Shown: positions 1 to 9,556, counted from the first letter of the stretch. The stretch: 64,000 bases of DNA from Actinomycetota bacterium (GCA_014381745.1 JACNLA010000023.1:1-64000); one strand, 5' to 3'. Notes: generated by a model not told the origin, from the letters alone. Numbers and translations are program-made.

Positions 1-331
1 GCACCAGGGCCAGGTCGGCGGTTGAAGCACCGGTGACCATGTTGCGCGTGTACTGAATGTGCCCGGGGGTGTCGGCGATTATGAACTTGCGCCGTGGCGT
101 TGCGAAGTAGCGGTAGGCCACGTCGATCGTGATTCCCTGCTCACGCTCGGCCCGGAGGCCGTCGGTGAGCAGCGCCAGGTTGGTGTACTCGTTGCCCATC
201 TGTTGAGACGTGCGTTCCACGGACTCCAACTGGTCCTGGAAGATGGACTTGGTGTCGTAGAGCAGTCGGCCGATGAGCGTGGACTTACCGTCGTCGACGC
301 TGCCGGCTGTTGCAAAGCGGAGGAGTTCCAT
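1..331 (-). CDS. cysN: Sulfate adenylyltransferase subunit 1 (GTPase), 3' end outside window
   Basis: The regulatory GTPase half of ATP sulfurylase, which drives formation of APS from sulfate and ATP together with CysD. Only about the first 110 codons lie in the window. The translation shows the P-loop GSVDDGKST near residue 9, the switch-I region with [13 protein letters not shown], and the G3 motif DTPGH, all typical of CysN/EF-Tu-like GTPases. The ATG shares its A with the TGA stop of cysD, so the two are translationally coupled. The gene continues beyond base 1. Whether it is fused to an APS kinase (CysC) domain cannot be seen. Confidence 0.95.
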   Translation of the reverse strand, partial: MELLRFATAGSVDDGKSTLIGRLLYDTKSIFQDQLESVERTSQQMGNEYTNLALLTDGLRAEREQGITIDVAYRYFATPRRKFIIADTPGHIQYTRNMVTGASTADLALV

Positions 332-1245
332 CAGAAGTACCCCTCCTTCTTACGGTCCTCCATGGCGGCCTCGGAGACTCGATCGTCGGCACGGGTTGCG
401 CCCCGCTCGGTGATCCTGGTGGCCGACACCTCCTCTATGACCTGATCGATTGTGGTGGCAGCCGACTCCACGGCCCCGGTGCAGCTCATGTCGCCGACCG
501 TGCGGTAGCGCACCCGTCGGATCGCTGCATGCTCGCCGGGGAGTTGTTCAACAAAGGGGCTCTCCGCCAGCAGCATCCCGTCGCGCTCGAACACGGGACG
601 ATCGTGTGCGTAGTAGACGTCCGGGATCTCCACACCCTCGCTCTGGATGTACTGCCAGACATCCAACTCGGTCCAGTTGGAGATCGGGAACACCCGGATG
701 TGCTCACCGCGGCGGATGCGGCCGTTGTAGAGGCTCCAGACCTCGGGACGCTGGTTCTTGGGATCCCACTGGCCGAACTCGTCGCGGAACGAATACACGC
801 GCTCCTTGGCACGGGCCTTCTCTTCGTCTCGCCGGGCACCGCCGAACAGGGCGTCAAAGCCGTGCTCGGCGACGGCATCCAGAAGCGTCGTGGTCTGGAG
901 GCGGTTGCGGCTGGCCCTGGGGCCGGTCTCCTCTGTGACCCTGCCCTCGTCGATCGACTTCTGTACAGAGGCCACGACCAGGCGGGCGCCGGCGTCGGCA
1001 AGGCAGCGGTCCCGAAACTCGATCACCTCGGGAAAGTTGTGGCCGGTGTCCACGTGCATGACCGGGAAGGGCAGGCGTGCCGGAGCGAACGCCTTGACCG
1101 CCAGGCGCAGCATGACTATCGAGTCCTTGCCACCCGAGAAGAGCAGGCAGGGACGTTCGAACTCGGCGGCCACCTCACGGAACACGTGGATGGACTCGGC
1201 CTCGAGATACCCGAGGTGGCTGAGCTCGTAGGCGGTTGCTGTCAT
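331..1245 (-). CDS. cysD: Sulfate adenylyltransferase subunit 2
   Basis: The catalytic subunit of ATP sulfurylase, an adenine-nucleotide alpha-hydrolase (PP-loop) protein of 304 residues, close to the usual ~300. The PP-loop SGGKDS appears in [15 protein letters not shown] near residue 37. The conserved segments [27 protein letters not shown] and [15 protein letters not shown] follow. The start [15 protein letters not shown] is preferred because longer in-frame ATG starts add an unconserved tail. It is the first gene of a cysDN operon, divergent from cysQ across about 100 bases that should hold both promoters. Confidence 0.96.
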   Translation of the reverse strand: MTATAYELSHLGYLEAESIHVFREVAAEFERPCLLFSGGKDSIVMLRLAVKAFAPARLPFPVMHVDTGHNFPEVIEFRDRCLADAGARLVVASVQKSIDEGRVTEETGPRASRNRLQTTTLLDAVAEHGFDALFGGARRDEEKARAKERVYSFRDEFGQWDPKNQRPEVWSLYNGRIRRGEHIRVFPISNWTELDVWQYIQSEGVEIPDVYYAHDRPVFERDGMLLAESPFVEQLPGEHAAIRRVRYRTVGDMSCTGAVESAATTIDQVIEEVSATRITERGATRADDRVSEAAMEDRKKEGYF

Positions 1246-1343
1246 GGAAACCCCGGAAGACGGGCGATACTCGTGCCTAGATCGTATTGGCGACGCTACC
1301 GACATCACCAACACTCACCTAGACAGACCAGGAAGCACACCCG

Positions 1344-2129
1344 ATGGCCACACCCGACGACCACGTGCTGGCAGAGGCCCTCGCCACTCAGGCCGGCGAA
1401 CTCCTCCTGGAGGTACGCGACCGGCTGGTCAGCGAAGGCGCCGAAGCCGGGGACCTACGGGAACAGGGCGACCGACAGGCCCACGCCTTCCTGATGGGGT
1501 CGCTGGCGAAGATGCGTCCTAACGACGCTGTGCTCTCAGAGGAGGGAGCAGGCCACAAGATCCACCCGGACCGCTCCGAGACTGAGAGGGTCTGGATCAT
1601 CGACCCCCTTGACGGGACCCGCGAGTTCAGCGAGCCACCACGCAGCGACTGGGCGGTGCACGTTGCCTTGGCCGAGGGTGGGCTGCCGACGGTCGGGGCC
1701 GTTGCCCTGCCCTCTCTGGGGGTGACGCTCGCAACGGGAGTGTCGCTGGGAGCGGCCACGTTGTCACCGGTTCCCGAACGGCCGCGGGTGGTTGTGAGCC
1801 GAACCCGACCTCCGGCCGAGGCGCTTGCCGTGGCCGAGGCACTTGCTGGCGTGCTCGTCGAGATGGGATCGGCCGGAGCCAAGGCCATGGCCGTGGTCCG
1901 CGGAGAGGCCGACGTCTACGTCCACTCGGGTGGCCAGTACGAGTGGGACAACTGCGCTCCGGTGGCAGTTGCCGCGGCGGTCGGCCTCCACACCTCGCGC
2001 CTCGACGGGTCGCCTCTCAGCTACAACCACGCCGACCCGTACCTTCCCGATCTGGTGATCTGCCGGGCCGAGTTGGCCGATGCGGTGCTGGCCACCCTGT
2101 TGGACCGGGCCGGCCCGGCCACCGGCTGA
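1344..2129 (+). CDS. cysQ: 3'(2'),5'-bisphosphate nucleotidase (CysQ/IMPase family)
   Basis: A lithium-sensitive phosphatase of the inositol monophosphatase superfamily, 261 residues. It is expected to remove the 3'-phosphate from PAP/PAPS generated by sulfate assimilation. The metal-binding signature [11 protein letters not shown] lies near residue 77, preceded by the metal ligand motif LSEEG. The C-terminal [14 protein letters not shown] matches the second family motif (WD-x-A/C). Its position divergent from cysDN supports the PAP role over a generic inositol phosphatase. The exact substrate is inferred from context. Confidence 0.9.
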   Translation: MATPDDHVLAEALATQAGELLLEVRDRLVSEGAEAGDLREQGDRQAHAFLMGSLAKMRPNDAVLSEEGAGHKIHPDRSETERVWIIDPLDGTREFSEPPRSDWAVHVALAEGGLPTVGAVALPSLGVTLATGVSLGAATLSPVPERPRVVVSRTRPPAEALAVAEALAGVLVEMGSAGAKAMAVVRGEADVYVHSGGQYEWDNCAPVAVAAAVGLHTSRLDGSPLSYNHADPYLPDLVICRAELADAVLATLLDRAGPATG

Positions 2130-2134
2130 GACCC

Positions 2135-2794
2135 GTGCGCCTCGTCATCGCCCGCTGCACCGTCGATTACGACGGACGCCTCAGCGCCCACCTGCCTGAG
2201 GCCACCCGCCTGCTCATGGTCAAGGCCGACGGATGCATAGCGATCCACGCCGACGGCGGTGCCTACAAACCCTTGAACTGGATGACCGCTCCGAACACGC
2301 TGACCGAGGAGGACGACTGCTGGGTCGTGCGCAACCCCAGGGGAGAAACGCTCACGATCACCATCCACGAGGTCATCAGCGACACCGACCATGAACTCGG
2401 CGAGGACCCGGGTCTCCAAAAGGACGGCGTCGAGGCACACCTCCAGGAACTCTTGGCAGCCGACCCCACGTTCATGGCCGATGACCTGCGCCTCGTCAGG
2501 CGGGAGTACCCCACAGCCATCGGCCCGGTGGACCTGTTGTGCCGCGACGCAGACGGCATTGCGGTCGCCATCGAGGTCAAGCGCCGGGGCGAGATCGACG
2601 GGGTCGAACAGCTCACCCGCTACCTGGACTTTCTGAACAGGGACCCGATGCTCAAGCCGGTGCGCGGCATGTTCGTGGCCCAGGAGGTCAAGCCACAGGC
2701 GAGGGTCCTGGCCGACGACCGTGACATCACCTGGTTGGAGGTCGACTACGACGACCTGCGGGGTATCGAGTCAAACGAGCTGAAGCTGTTCTGA
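2135..2794 (+). CDS. nucS: Mismatch-specific endonuclease NucS/EndoMS
   Basis: A 219-residue homologue of NucS, which replaces MutS/MutL mismatch repair in most actinobacteria by cutting both strands at mismatches, guided by the sliding clamp. The N-terminal half has the family's beta-rich DNA-binding domain ([31 protein letters not shown]). The C-terminal half has the RecB-like nuclease core: GPVDLLCRD, then [19 protein letters not shown] with the E-x-K pair. The GTG at 2135, 5 bases after the cysQ stop, matches the usual N-terminus ([15 protein letters not shown]). The stop overlaps the ATG of the next gene. Confidence 0.95.
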   Translation: MRLVIARCTVDYDGRLSAHLPEATRLLMVKADGCIAIHADGGAYKPLNWMTAPNTLTEEDDCWVVRNPRGETLTITIHEVISDTDHELGEDPGLQKDGVEAHLQELLAADPTFMADDLRLVRREYPTAIGPVDLLCRDADGIAVAIEVKRRGEIDGVEQLTRYLDFLNRDPMLKPVRGMFVAQEVKPQARVLADDRDITWLEVDYDDLRGIESNELKLF

Positions 2795-3993
2795 TGCGAG
2801 TTGACGTAGCGGTGGTCGGTGGTGGGCCCGCGGGGTCAGCGGCTGCCACCATCCTGGCCCGTGCGGGGCGCTCTGTGCTTCTCATCGACAAAGCCACCTT
2901 CCCCAGGGAAAAGTGCTGTGGGGATGGCCTGACCACCCTGGCGCTGAGGCTCTGTGAGCAACTGGGGCTGAAACCGGACCAGATCTCCGGTTGGCAGCCA
3001 GTGGACGGGGCGGTGATGCACTCGCCATCGGGCTGGGCAACCACGTTCCCACTCCCCACCGGCTCTGGGCAGTTCGCCGCCGTCGTACCCAGAGCTGAGC
3101 TGGATGCTGCGCTGCTGGACCTCGCCGACACGGCCGGTGCAGACGTCTGCCAGGACAGCGCCCTGACTGAAATACAGACCGACGGCGGCTCAGCGACCCT
3201 TGCGGTCGACGGCATCGGCGAAGTGACAGCCGGTGCTGTCGTGGCGGCGGACGGAATGTGGTCGCCCACCAGAAGGGCACTGGGGCTCTCAGATGACGGC
3301 TACCGGGGCGAGTGGCACGCCTTTCGGCAGTACGTGTCCGACGTGGGCCCAGCTGCTGCCGACCTGCACGTCTGGTTCCAGGCCGACCTGCTGCCCGGTT
3401 ACGCCTGGAGTTTCCCCCTGCCCGACGGACGAGCAAACGTGGGCTTTGGCGTTCTAAGGGGTGGACGCATCCCCATCGGTGAGACCGGTGCCATCTGGTC
3501 CGGCCTGCTGGAGCGTCCCGAGATCCGGGAGGTCCTCGGGGCGTGTGCCGTTCCAGTGGGTCGCCACACGGCGTGGCCGATCCCCGCACGGATCTCCTCT
3601 GCGGTGCTCGACCACGGGCCGGTGCTGTTCGCCGGCGACGCCGCCGGTGCGACCGACTCTCTCACCGGTGAGGGGATCGGGCAGGCACTTCTCACCGGAA
3701 CGCTGGCAGCAAAGGCGATCCTGGCCGGTGGCCCACCTGACTCGATCGGGTCCCGGTACAGACAGGTTGTGAGACGGGATCTGGTGGCCGACCATCGCAT
3801 GTCAATGGTGCTGCAGCGCCTCATGTCAAATGCCATGACAGCCAACGGTGTCGTTCGACTGGCTGGAGCCACCGCTTGGACGAGGCGCAACTTTGCACGG
3901 TGGCTGTTTGAGGACTACCCGAGGGCCCTGCTGGCCACGCCGAGGCGTTGGCGCCGGGGAGCTCTCAGCCAACCCGGGACCTACCGCCCGTAG
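2794..3993 (+). CDS. Geranylgeranyl reductase-family FAD oxidoreductase
   Basis: A 399-residue flavoprotein of the geranylgeranyl/digeranylgeranyl reductase family, which saturates isoprenoid chains (of menaquinone, for example). The N-terminus has the Rossmann dinucleotide fold VAVVGGGPAGSAAATILA followed by the acidic residue in LLIDK. The family motif PREKCCGDGLT comes next, and the second FAD contact LFAGDAAGATDSLTGEGIGQAL lies near residue 285. It overlaps nucS by 1 base. A menaquinone-modifying (MenJ-like) role is plausible, but the substrate cannot be decided from sequence. Confidence 0.85.
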   Translation: MRVDVAVVGGGPAGSAAATILARAGRSVLLIDKATFPREKCCGDGLTTLALRLCEQLGLKPDQISGWQPVDGAVMHSPSGWATTFPLPTGSGQFAAVVPRAELDAALLDLADTAGADVCQDSALTEIQTDGGSATLAVDGIGEVTAGAVVAADGMWSPTRRALGLSDDGYRGEWHAFRQYVSDVGPAAADLHVWFQADLLPGYAWSFPLPDGRANVGFGVLRGGRIPIGETGAIWSGLLERPEIREVLGACAVPVGRHTAWPIPARISSAVLDHGPVLFAGDAAGATDSLTGEGIGQALLTGTLAAKAILAGGPPDSIGSRYRQVVRRDLVADHRMSMVLQRLMSNAMTANGVVRLAGATAWTRRNFARWLFEDYPRALLATPRRWRRGALSQPGTYRP

Positions 3994-4004
3994 GCTTGTC
4001 TCCC

Positions 4005-4628
4005 ATGGTCACGACTCCAGAGCCGGAGAGGCCCCTCCACCTGGTTGTCGACGGCCCAGAAGAAGCCGGCGAACCGCCGGAACCAGCCGAACCCGGCCAC
4101 CCTCTCGGCAAGGTGGGCGTGGCCCTTGACGATGCCGTCGACAGGCTCTGGGAGCCACTCCGTGGGAACCCGCTTGCCGACCGGATCTTCTACACCGCCA
4201 GCGAACTTGGTGACTTCAGCCTCATCTGGCACATTGCCGGCACCGCCCGGGGCCTCACCACACGTCGCGGCCACCGTGAGGCAGCCCGCCTGGCCCTCGC
4301 CCTGGGGCTCGAGTCGGCACTGGTCAACGGCGCCGTCAAGTCCCTCTTCCGGCGCGAGCGGCCCCTCCACGAGGAGGAGCGGCCCCACAACCTGAGGCAG
4401 CCTCTCACGAGCAGCTTCCCCTCTGGACACGCTTCGGCTGCGTTCATGGCCGCGACCCTGCTCTCGGAACGCTCGAGGGTGAAGCCCCTCTGGTACGGGC
4501 TGGCCGGAGTTGTTGCAGCGTCGCGGATCCATGTGCGTATCCACCACGCCAGCGATGTGGTGGTGGGCGCCGGGGTTGGCCTGTTAATCGGACGCGCTGT
4601 CCGAAAGGCCGTTCGGCTATCTCGCTGA
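4005..4628 (+). CDS. PAP2-family membrane phosphatase
   Basis: A 207-residue type-2 phosphatidic acid phosphatase. All three catalytic motifs are visible: KSLFRRERP, PSGHASAAF and SRIHVRIHHASDVVVG (SR-x5-H-x3-D). The first ~45 residues are a charged Pro/Glu-rich cytoplasmic tail, and the C-terminal half has short hydrophobic segments. The ATG at 4005 is preferred over a longer frame that would run into the upstream gene. It follows the prenyl-reductase gene by 12 bases, so dephosphorylation of a prenyl or phospholipid phosphate is a reasonable guess. The substrate is unknown. Confidence 0.85.
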   Translation: MVTTPEPERPLHLVVDGPEEAGEPPEPAEPGHPLGKVGVALDDAVDRLWEPLRGNPLADRIFYTASELGDFSLIWHIAGTARGLTTRRGHREAARLALALGLESALVNGAVKSLFRRERPLHEEERPHNLRQPLTSSFPSGHASAAFMAATLLSERSRVKPLWYGLAGVVAASRIHVRIHHASDVVVGAGVGLLIGRAVRKAVRLSR

Positions 4629-4629
4629 A

Positions 4630-4648
4630 TCAGGCCGGAAGGGCCTGA
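4630..4648. terminator. Short hairpin between convergent genes
   Basis: Arms TCAGGCC (4630-4636) and GGCCTGA (4642-4648) form a 7-bp perfect stem with a 5-base loop directly after the PAP2 stop. No T-run follows on either strand. It is placed where a bidirectional terminator for the converging genes would be expected. Confidence 0.45.
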
Positions 4649-4664
4649 CACTCGGCCCGTTGGC

Positions 4665-4850
4665 CTAGTTGGCGGAAGCGGCCTCTATCGCAGCGTCGCT
4701 CGTTGCCAGCAGAAGGCGAAGGTCGAGCAGCAGGTCGGCCACCTCGGAGGACGCAATGAGCTCACGGCTCTTAGTGGTGCCGAGCCCGCGGTCGATGATG
4801 GCCTTGATCTCGTCGATCGTTGCTGTGTCGAGCGTCTCGGTCACTGCCAT
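4665..4850 (-). CDS. Small acidic helical protein, unknown
   Basis: A 61-residue ORF. Its predicted product is largely helical and acidic (MAVTETLDTATIDEIKAIID and a Leu-rich LLLDLRLLLATSD stretch). On the coding strand a purine-rich ribosome-binding-like stretch (GAAGGGAGATGGCAG) spans the ATG. No family is recognised. Codon third positions look coding-like, and no credible ORF opposes it. It is an isolated single gene, convergent with the PAP2 gene. Confidence 0.5.
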   Translation of the reverse strand: MAVTETLDTATIDEIKAIIDRGLGTTKSRELIASSEVADLLLDLRLLLATSDAAIEAASAN

Positions 4851-4960
4851 CTCCCTTCGGGTTTCTCAAGTCTGCCTGCTGTGTGAATCCCACACTAGAC
4901 GCTCCCCCGCACTATCCGCGCCCAAATCAGACTGTCACACCCTGTCTTCATACTTGAAAC

Positions 4961-5185
4961 ATGAACGAACAACTCAAGCTCACCAGGCCCACCAAGAGAC
5001 AGATGGCATGGCCCCGGCACCGCTCAATGAACGAACGCACCCGTCAGATCGGTCTGGCTGGTGTTGCCGAGGCCCGGGCGCTGCTGGACAGCCACCCAAG
5101 GTCTCGTTTCGAGCGGCTTGTATCACCATCGGAGTCCAGCCCCGACAGGGACGACGCTGCCCCCGACATGCAACGTGCAGCTTGA
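4961..5185 (+). CDS. Possible small basic protein, unknown
   Basis: A 74-residue ORF, Arg-rich at the start and acidic at the end. No family is recognised. A CATACT -10-like hexamer sits 6 bases before the ATG, which would fit a leaderless transcript. Otherwise the 370-base stretch between 4851 and 5222 holds nothing I can name. The reading frame could be spurious in this high-GC sequence. Confidence 0.3.
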   Translation: MNEQLKLTRPTKRQMAWPRHRSMNERTRQIGLAGVAEARALLDSHPRSRFERLVSPSESSPDRDDAAPDMQRAA

Positions 5186-5222
5186 CTGTGGCAGATGCGG
5201 TCATGGCCGTTCGGCTGTTCCG

Positions 5223-5729
5223 ATGAAGGCCACCGCCCTGGCGTGTATGGCCATGCTCCTGATGCTTCCTGCCTGCTCGACCGACCAACTCCCATCTGAC
5301 GGCCTCGGCACGGTGGTCGGCGTAATAGACGGCGACACCGTGGTTATCGATCTGGCCGGCACCGAGGAGATAGTCAGGCTTCTCGGCATCGACACCCCCG
5401 AGACCGTGCATCCCGACCGTCCACCTGAATGCTTCGGGTCCGAGGCCTCCAGCCGCATGGCACTGTTGCTTCCACCCGGGACAGCTGTTCTAGTGCAGCG
5501 CGATGTCGAGGCCAGAGACCGCTACGGACGCCTTCTCGCCTATGTGGAGCGGCTTTCGGACGGGTTGGCGGTGAACGCCTCCATGGTTGAACGGGGCTTC
5601 GCCTCGTCGCTCCACATTTCCCCCAACGACGGGCTGCGTCGTGAGCTGGCCGCCGCCGAAAGCCGTGCACGGGCAGCAGCGCTGGGCCTCTGGTCTGCCT
5701 GTGGCGGACCCCACGAGCCGCTTTCCTGA
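5223..5729 (+). CDS. Thermonuclease-family (SNase) lipoprotein
   Basis: A 168-residue staphylococcal-nuclease-fold protein that probably cleaves extracellular nucleic acid. The start at 5223 gives a signal peptide with lipobox LPAC (Cys near residue 18), so export and lipid anchoring are predicted. SNase motifs follow: VVGVIDGDTVVIDL, IVRLLGIDTPET (catalytic Arg and Asp region), and RDRYGRLLAYV with the second catalytic Arg. The C-terminal ALGLW is typical of the family. In-frame starts further upstream would bury the signal peptide and are rejected. Confidence 0.88.
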   Translation: MKATALACMAMLLMLPACSTDQLPSDGLGTVVGVIDGDTVVIDLAGTEEIVRLLGIDTPETVHPDRPPECFGSEASSRMALLLPPGTAVLVQRDVEARDRYGRLLAYVERLSDGLAVNASMVERGFASSLHISPNDGLRRELAAAESRARAAALGLWSACGGPHEPLS

Positions 5730-5764
5730 TCTGTGCAGCCCATACCTGGAGTACCGTTCCCTCT

Positions 5765-6598
5765 GTGAGGACGCTCGCAGAGGCACTCGGCCACGGGCCC
5801 GACGAAAGGTTGCTGGTGCTGACCGCCGACCAGCTCGGCATGTGCCACGCCTCCAACCTTGGCGTCTACGAGAGCCTCCGTTCCGGCTTGGCAACCGGAG
5901 CTTCCCTCATGGTTCCCGGACCATGGTCTCGCGAGGCCGCCTACCACTACCGGGGCGAGCCCGTCGGCGTGCACCTGACGCTCAACGCCGAGCTGGACTG
6001 CTACCGGTGGCGACCAATTACCCACGCCCCATCGCTGCTTGACGGCGACGGCGGCTACCCACGCACCGTCGACGACCTCTGGGACCACGCCGACCTGGAG
6101 GAGGCCCGGCGTGAATGCCGAGCGCAGCTGGAGCGGGCGATCCTCTGGGGCTTCGATGTGAGCCACATCAGCTCGCACATGGGGGCGCTCCAGAACCGCC
6201 CCGAGTTCTTTGACATCTACCTTGAGCTGGCGCTCGACTTCAACCTTCCGATGAGGCTCGAGGGTGCTTCCGCCGAGGCCACCGCCGGCTTTCCGTTCCG
6301 TTCCCTCGCCGCCGAGGAGGGCATCCTCACAGTCGACCACCACCGGCTCGAGAGGCTGGCTGACCCCGCTGCCATAGAGCGCTCGGCCATGGAGTTGTTG
6401 CCAGGGGTGACCGAGTTGGTTGTGGAGCCGGCAGACGACACTCCCGAGCTACGGGCCCTGTGCCACGGCTGGGGTAGGCGCGTCGAGCACCGGGACCTGG
6501 TCTGTGACAACTCCGAGCTGTGGTCCGACGTGGACCGTGGCGACGTGACCCTCATCAGCTGGCGTGACATCCGCGAGGCACAGCGGGCCGGAACCTGA
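5765..6598 (+). CDS. ChbG/YdjC-type carbohydrate deacetylase
   Basis: A 277-residue protein of the YdjC/ChbG/HpnK deacetylase family, metal-dependent N- or O-deacetylases of small sugars. Supporting motifs are LTADQLGMCHASNLGVYES near residue 18 (the family's D-D-x-G..N-x-G/A segment), GVHLTLNAE (metal-binding His), and SHISSHMGALQNRPEFFD near residue 137 (the usual H-x-H-x-H-x-P region). The GTG start at 5765 is the first usable codon. It stands 36 bases after the nuclease gene. The substrate is unknown. Confidence 0.8.
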   Translation: MRTLAEALGHGPDERLLVLTADQLGMCHASNLGVYESLRSGLATGASLMVPGPWSREAAYHYRGEPVGVHLTLNAELDCYRWRPITHAPSLLDGDGGYPRTVDDLWDHADLEEARRECRAQLERAILWGFDVSHISSHMGALQNRPEFFDIYLELALDFNLPMRLEGASAEATAGFPFRSLAAEEGILTVDHHRLERLADPAAIERSAMELLPGVTELVVEPADDTPELRALCHGWGRRVEHRDLVCDNSELWSDVDRGDVTLISWRDIREAQRAGT

Positions 6599-6613
6599 TC
6601 TCCCCTGGTTCGG

Positions 6614-7006
6614 CTATTCGAACCGGGTCTCGGCAACCAGACCAGCCAGCGAACTCGCCCACGAATCACCGGCGAACAACGGTCGCAGCCCATACACGTA
6701 GGCCTCGTAGTCTCCCTCGACCTTGCACTGACCCGTCATGAATGCGACGTCGGGGTCCAGCTCACCCCGGATCCAGGCCACTGCCTCCGGATACTTCCAC
6801 GTGACCGTGGCATCTGAGTCGCCCGGCTTGCCGGGGAGCACATCGCTCACGCCACCGTCGGCCACGGCAATGCGGAACTCCACCCGGCCCAGTGGGGTGC
6901 TGGTGACCACGAACCTGACGGTGCCGTCCACCCCGCTCTGTTCGGGAAGCCCCGCTGAAACCGTCGCCAGCTCTGCCAGCCATTCCTCTGACAGGAACTG
7001 TGTCAT
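6614..7006 (-). CDS. SCP2 sterol-carrier-like domain protein
   Basis: A 130-residue protein with the SCP2 fold signature. It has a central beta-sheet (TVRFVVTSTPLGRVEFRIAVADGG), then TVTWKYPEAVAWIRGELDPDVAFMTGQCKVEGDY, the characteristic segment in which a Gly/Lys-rich turn follows 'AFMTG'. Such small proteins bind lipids or acyl groups. It overlaps the end of mca by 4 bases (ATGA), so the two are co-translated. Whether it serves mycothiol-dependent detoxification is not known. Confidence 0.75.
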   Translation of the reverse strand: MTQFLSEEWLAELATVSAGLPEQSGVDGTVRFVVTSTPLGRVEFRIAVADGGVSDVLPGKPGDSDATVTWKYPEAVAWIRGELDPDVAFMTGQCKVEGDYEAYVYGLRPLFAGDSWASSLAGLVAETRFE

Positions 7007-7968
7007 CTGGTCTTGTCCATCAGGGCCTCGCCGTCGGGGGGCCTACCGCCGACGCCCCGGTGAGCAACCGCGTTGATCTCGTCGGCGGACATGGTTCTGA
7101 TACCCGCGAACAGGTCATCCTCGACCTTTCCGTCGACAGGACCACCCACAAGAGACTGCGCCAGCACGTAGTCGTCGTAGGGGTGGACGGTCCTGGCCAC
7201 CTCATCGGGAAGCCCGAACCAGAACGGTGACTCTGGATCCACCTGGGTGGCGTGTGCGAGAAGGGCATCGCGTCGGACGTCCCAGTAGTCGCCGACGGGG
7301 ACCTGCGTGGTTATGAGGTGGTCCTGAGAGGGGCGCTTGAACCACCACTCGCTGTAGGGCGACTCGATTCCCAACTCCAGGTGCTTCTTGTGGAGCCCTT
7401 CGATTCGGGCACGTGACCAGGTGGTGAAGTAGAGCTTCAGCGGATGCCACGGCTCGCCGGTGCCGATACAGCACTCCGGGTCTCCGGCCACCTCGAAGGC
7501 TGGAACGGAAATGTCATGCACCTGGAGGTGGTCGGGGTGGTTGTAGCCGCGGCGGTCGTCCGGGTAGGTCACGATGACGTGTGGTCGGACCCTGCGTATG
7601 ACCTCAACCAGCCTGTTGATCGCCTCGTCTGGGCTGGCGTTGGCAAAGGCATCGGGATGGTTGTTCTCCTCGGAGTCAGGCATGCCGGAGTCGCGGTAGC
7701 CCAGCATCACGACCTCGTCGTAGCCGATGATCTCTGCGGATTTCTCGAGCTCCGCGGCCCTCACGCCGACGAGGTCTTCCCTCACCTCAGGCGTGTCCAT
7801 GACCGGGTTCAAGATGTCGCCCACCTCGCCACCAGTGCAGCAGACCAGGACACAGTGCACGCCCTCGCCGTGACAACTGGCGACGGTCGCCGCACCCTTG
7901 GACGCCTCGTCATCGGGGTGGGCGTGGATCGTCATGAGCCTCAGTTCGGGCTCAGCCGGGTTCCCCAT
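7003..7968 (-). CDS. mca: Mycothiol S-conjugate amidase
   Basis: A zinc amidase that cleaves mycothiol S-conjugates into a mercapturate and GlcN-Ins, part of actinobacterial detoxification. The 321 residues have the PIG-L/LmbE zinc motif HAHPDDEAS at residue 15, TGGEVGDILNP, and the third ligand segment NHPDHLQVH. The length and the C-terminal EWWFKRPSQDHLIT region fit Mca better than the paralogue MshB. It is the strongest single marker that the host makes mycothiol. Confidence 0.93.
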   Translation of the reverse strand: MGNPAEPELRLMTIHAHPDDEASKGAATVASCHGEGVHCVLVCCTGGEVGDILNPVMDTPEVREDLVGVRAAELEKSAEIIGYDEVVMLGYRDSGMPDSEENNHPDAFANASPDEAINRLVEVIRRVRPHVIVTYPDDRRGYNHPDHLQVHDISVPAFEVAGDPECCIGTGEPWHPLKLYFTTWSRARIEGLHKKHLELGIESPYSEWWFKRPSQDHLITTQVPVGDYWDVRRDALLAHATQVDPESPFWFGLPDEVARTVHPYDDYVLAQSLVGGPVDGKVEDDLFAGIRTMSADEINAVAHRGVGGRPPDGEALMDKTR

Positions 7969-8096
7969 GGACGGACACGGTAGCGGCGGCTACCGCCTGC
8001 GCTGCACGCTTTGGCAGGTCCCGTAGTACGTTGCTGGCTGGAGCAGAGTTCGCCCATCCGGATGGACCGCGTAGGCCCCACGAGAGGAGCCGTCAG

Positions 8097-8546
8097 GTGG
8101 AACCCGAGGTCTGGCGCTGGATATGGCTGGTTGCATCGGCCACCTTCGTGGTAGGCGAGATCGCAATGGCCGGAACCTTCTTCCTGCTTCCATTTGGCGT
8201 TGGTGCAGCTCTTGCAACCGTCGTGGCATTCTCTGGCGCCGCCGCGTCCTGGCAGTGGCTGACCTTCGTCGTGGTGTCAGGCGGTTCGTTCGCCGCCGTA
8301 CGCCCACTCGCCCGACGCCTCGAACGCGGTGGCAACCCCGTAGGCGTGGGTGCCGGGCGCCTCGTGGGCGAGACCGGCATCGTGATCACCGACCTGACAC
8401 CTGACCCGGAGCAGATGGGCGTTGTCCGCATCGGGCGCGAGGAATGGAACGCCGAGACCACCAACCAGAGCCACCTTGCTGAAGGCACACGCATCGAGGT
8501 GGTCCAGATCGAGGGCACCAGAGCCGTGGTAAGGCCCATCGATTAA
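8097..8546 (+). CDS. NfeD-like membrane protein
   Basis: A 149-residue short NfeD. Two or three N-terminal transmembrane helices ([37 protein letters not shown]) are followed by a C-terminal OB-fold domain (residues ~85-149) with [12 protein letters not shown] and [17 protein letters not shown]. The GTG at 8097 is preceded by GAGAGGAG. Short NfeD proteins pair with SPFH proteins in membrane microdomains, and the SPFH gene is next, across a strong hairpin. Confidence 0.88.
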   Translation: MEPEVWRWIWLVASATFVVGEIAMAGTFFLLPFGVGAALATVVAFSGAAASWQWLTFVVVSGGSFAAVRPLARRLERGGNPVGVGAGRLVGETGIVITDLTPDPEQMGVVRIGREEWNAETTNQSHLAEGTRIEVVQIEGTRAVVRPID

Positions 8547-8558
8547 CACACTGCACCG

Positions 8559-8587
8559 TGCTGGTCCGGTTTGGCCGGACCAGCACA
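8559..8587. terminator. Perfect 12-bp hairpin between nfeD-like and SPFH genes
   Basis: Arms GTGCTGGTCCGG (8559-8570) and CCGGACCAGCAC (8576-8587) are exactly complementary with a TTTGG loop. There is no T-tract afterwards, and the SPFH start follows 24 bases later. It may be an attenuator, an RNA-processing site or a partial terminator adjusting the ratio of the two proteins. Confidence 0.6.
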
Positions 8588-8611
8588 ACCAACAGAAACG
8601 AGATCAACAAC

Positions 8612-9556
8612 ATGGCAGCAGCAGTAATCGTCCTCGTGGTAATCGCCTTCGTCCTGTTCGTGTTCGCCGCTGCGGCGATCAAGATCGTCAGACCCTTCCA
8701 GCGGGGGATCATCGAACAACTGGGTAGGTACAAGACGACAACCGACCCGGGCCTGAAGATCATCATCCCGGTGATCCAGTCGCTGATCCGGGTCGACATG
8801 CGCGAGCAGGTCGTCGACGTGCCTCCCCAGGAGGTCATCACCAGGGACAACGTGACCGTCACCGTTGATGCCGTCATCTACTACGAGCCAACTGACGCCC
8901 AGCGCCTCGTCTACAACGTGGCCAACTTTCTGATGGCCATCACCAAGTTGGCCCAGACAAACCTGCGGAACGTGATCGGAGAGATGAGCCTCGATCAGGC
9001 TCTCACGTCGCGCGACAACGTGAACGTCTCGCTCCGCGAGGTTCTCGACGACGCCACCGACAAGTGGGGTGTGCGGGTTGTGAGGGTCGAGATCCAACGG
9101 ATCGACCCGCCGGGCGATGTCATGGCGGCAATGCACCAGCAAATGAAGGCGGAGCGCACCAGGCGGGCAGTGGTGCTCGAGGCCGACGGTGTCCGCGAGG
9201 CATCGATCACGCGTGCCGAAGGTGAGAAGCAGGCAGTGATTCTGGCATCAGAGGCAATCAAACAACAGGCCATCCTGGAGGCCGAGGGCGAGGCCCAGGC
9301 CATTCAGGCGGTCGCCGACGCCGAGCGCTACAGGCAGTTGACGGTTGCAGAGGGTGAGGCCGAGGCCGTACTCAAGGTCTACAGCGCCATCCACGAAGGC
9401 GACCCCACACCGGACCTGATCGCCATCAAGTACCTGGAGGCCCTGGGTGAGATCGCCGACGGCCAGGCCACCAAGATCTTCCTGCCCGCCGAGCTGAGCT
9501 CGACCATGGGCTCGCTCGGTGCCATAGCCGAACTCTTCAAGGGAGATGAGGCCTAG
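8612..9556 (+). CDS. SPFH/Band-7 (stomatin/QmcA-like) protein
   Basis: A 314-residue membrane-anchored SPFH protein. One N-terminal transmembrane helix ([20 protein letters not shown]) is followed by the Band-7 domain: [37 protein letters not shown], and [21 protein letters not shown] coiled-coil C-terminal region rich in Glu/Ala carries the repeated flotillin-like EAEGEAQAI segments. It is paired with the NfeD-like gene. The stop overlaps the end of the convergent downstream gene by 4 bases. A scaffold role for membrane quality control is the usual family view. Confidence 0.9.
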   Translation: MAAAVIVLVVIAFVLFVFAAAAIKIVRPFQRGIIEQLGRYKTTTDPGLKIIIPVIQSLIRVDMREQVVDVPPQEVITRDNVTVTVDAVIYYEPTDAQRLVYNVANFLMAITKLAQTNLRNVIGEMSLDQALTSRDNVNVSLREVLDDATDKWGVRVVRVEIQRIDPPGDVMAAMHQQMKAERTRRAVVLEADGVREASITRAEGEKQAVILASEAIKQQAILEAEGEAQAIQAVADAERYRQLTVAEGEAEAVLKVYSAIHEGDPTPDLIAIKYLEALGEIADGQATKIFLPAELSSTMGSLGAIAELFKGDEA

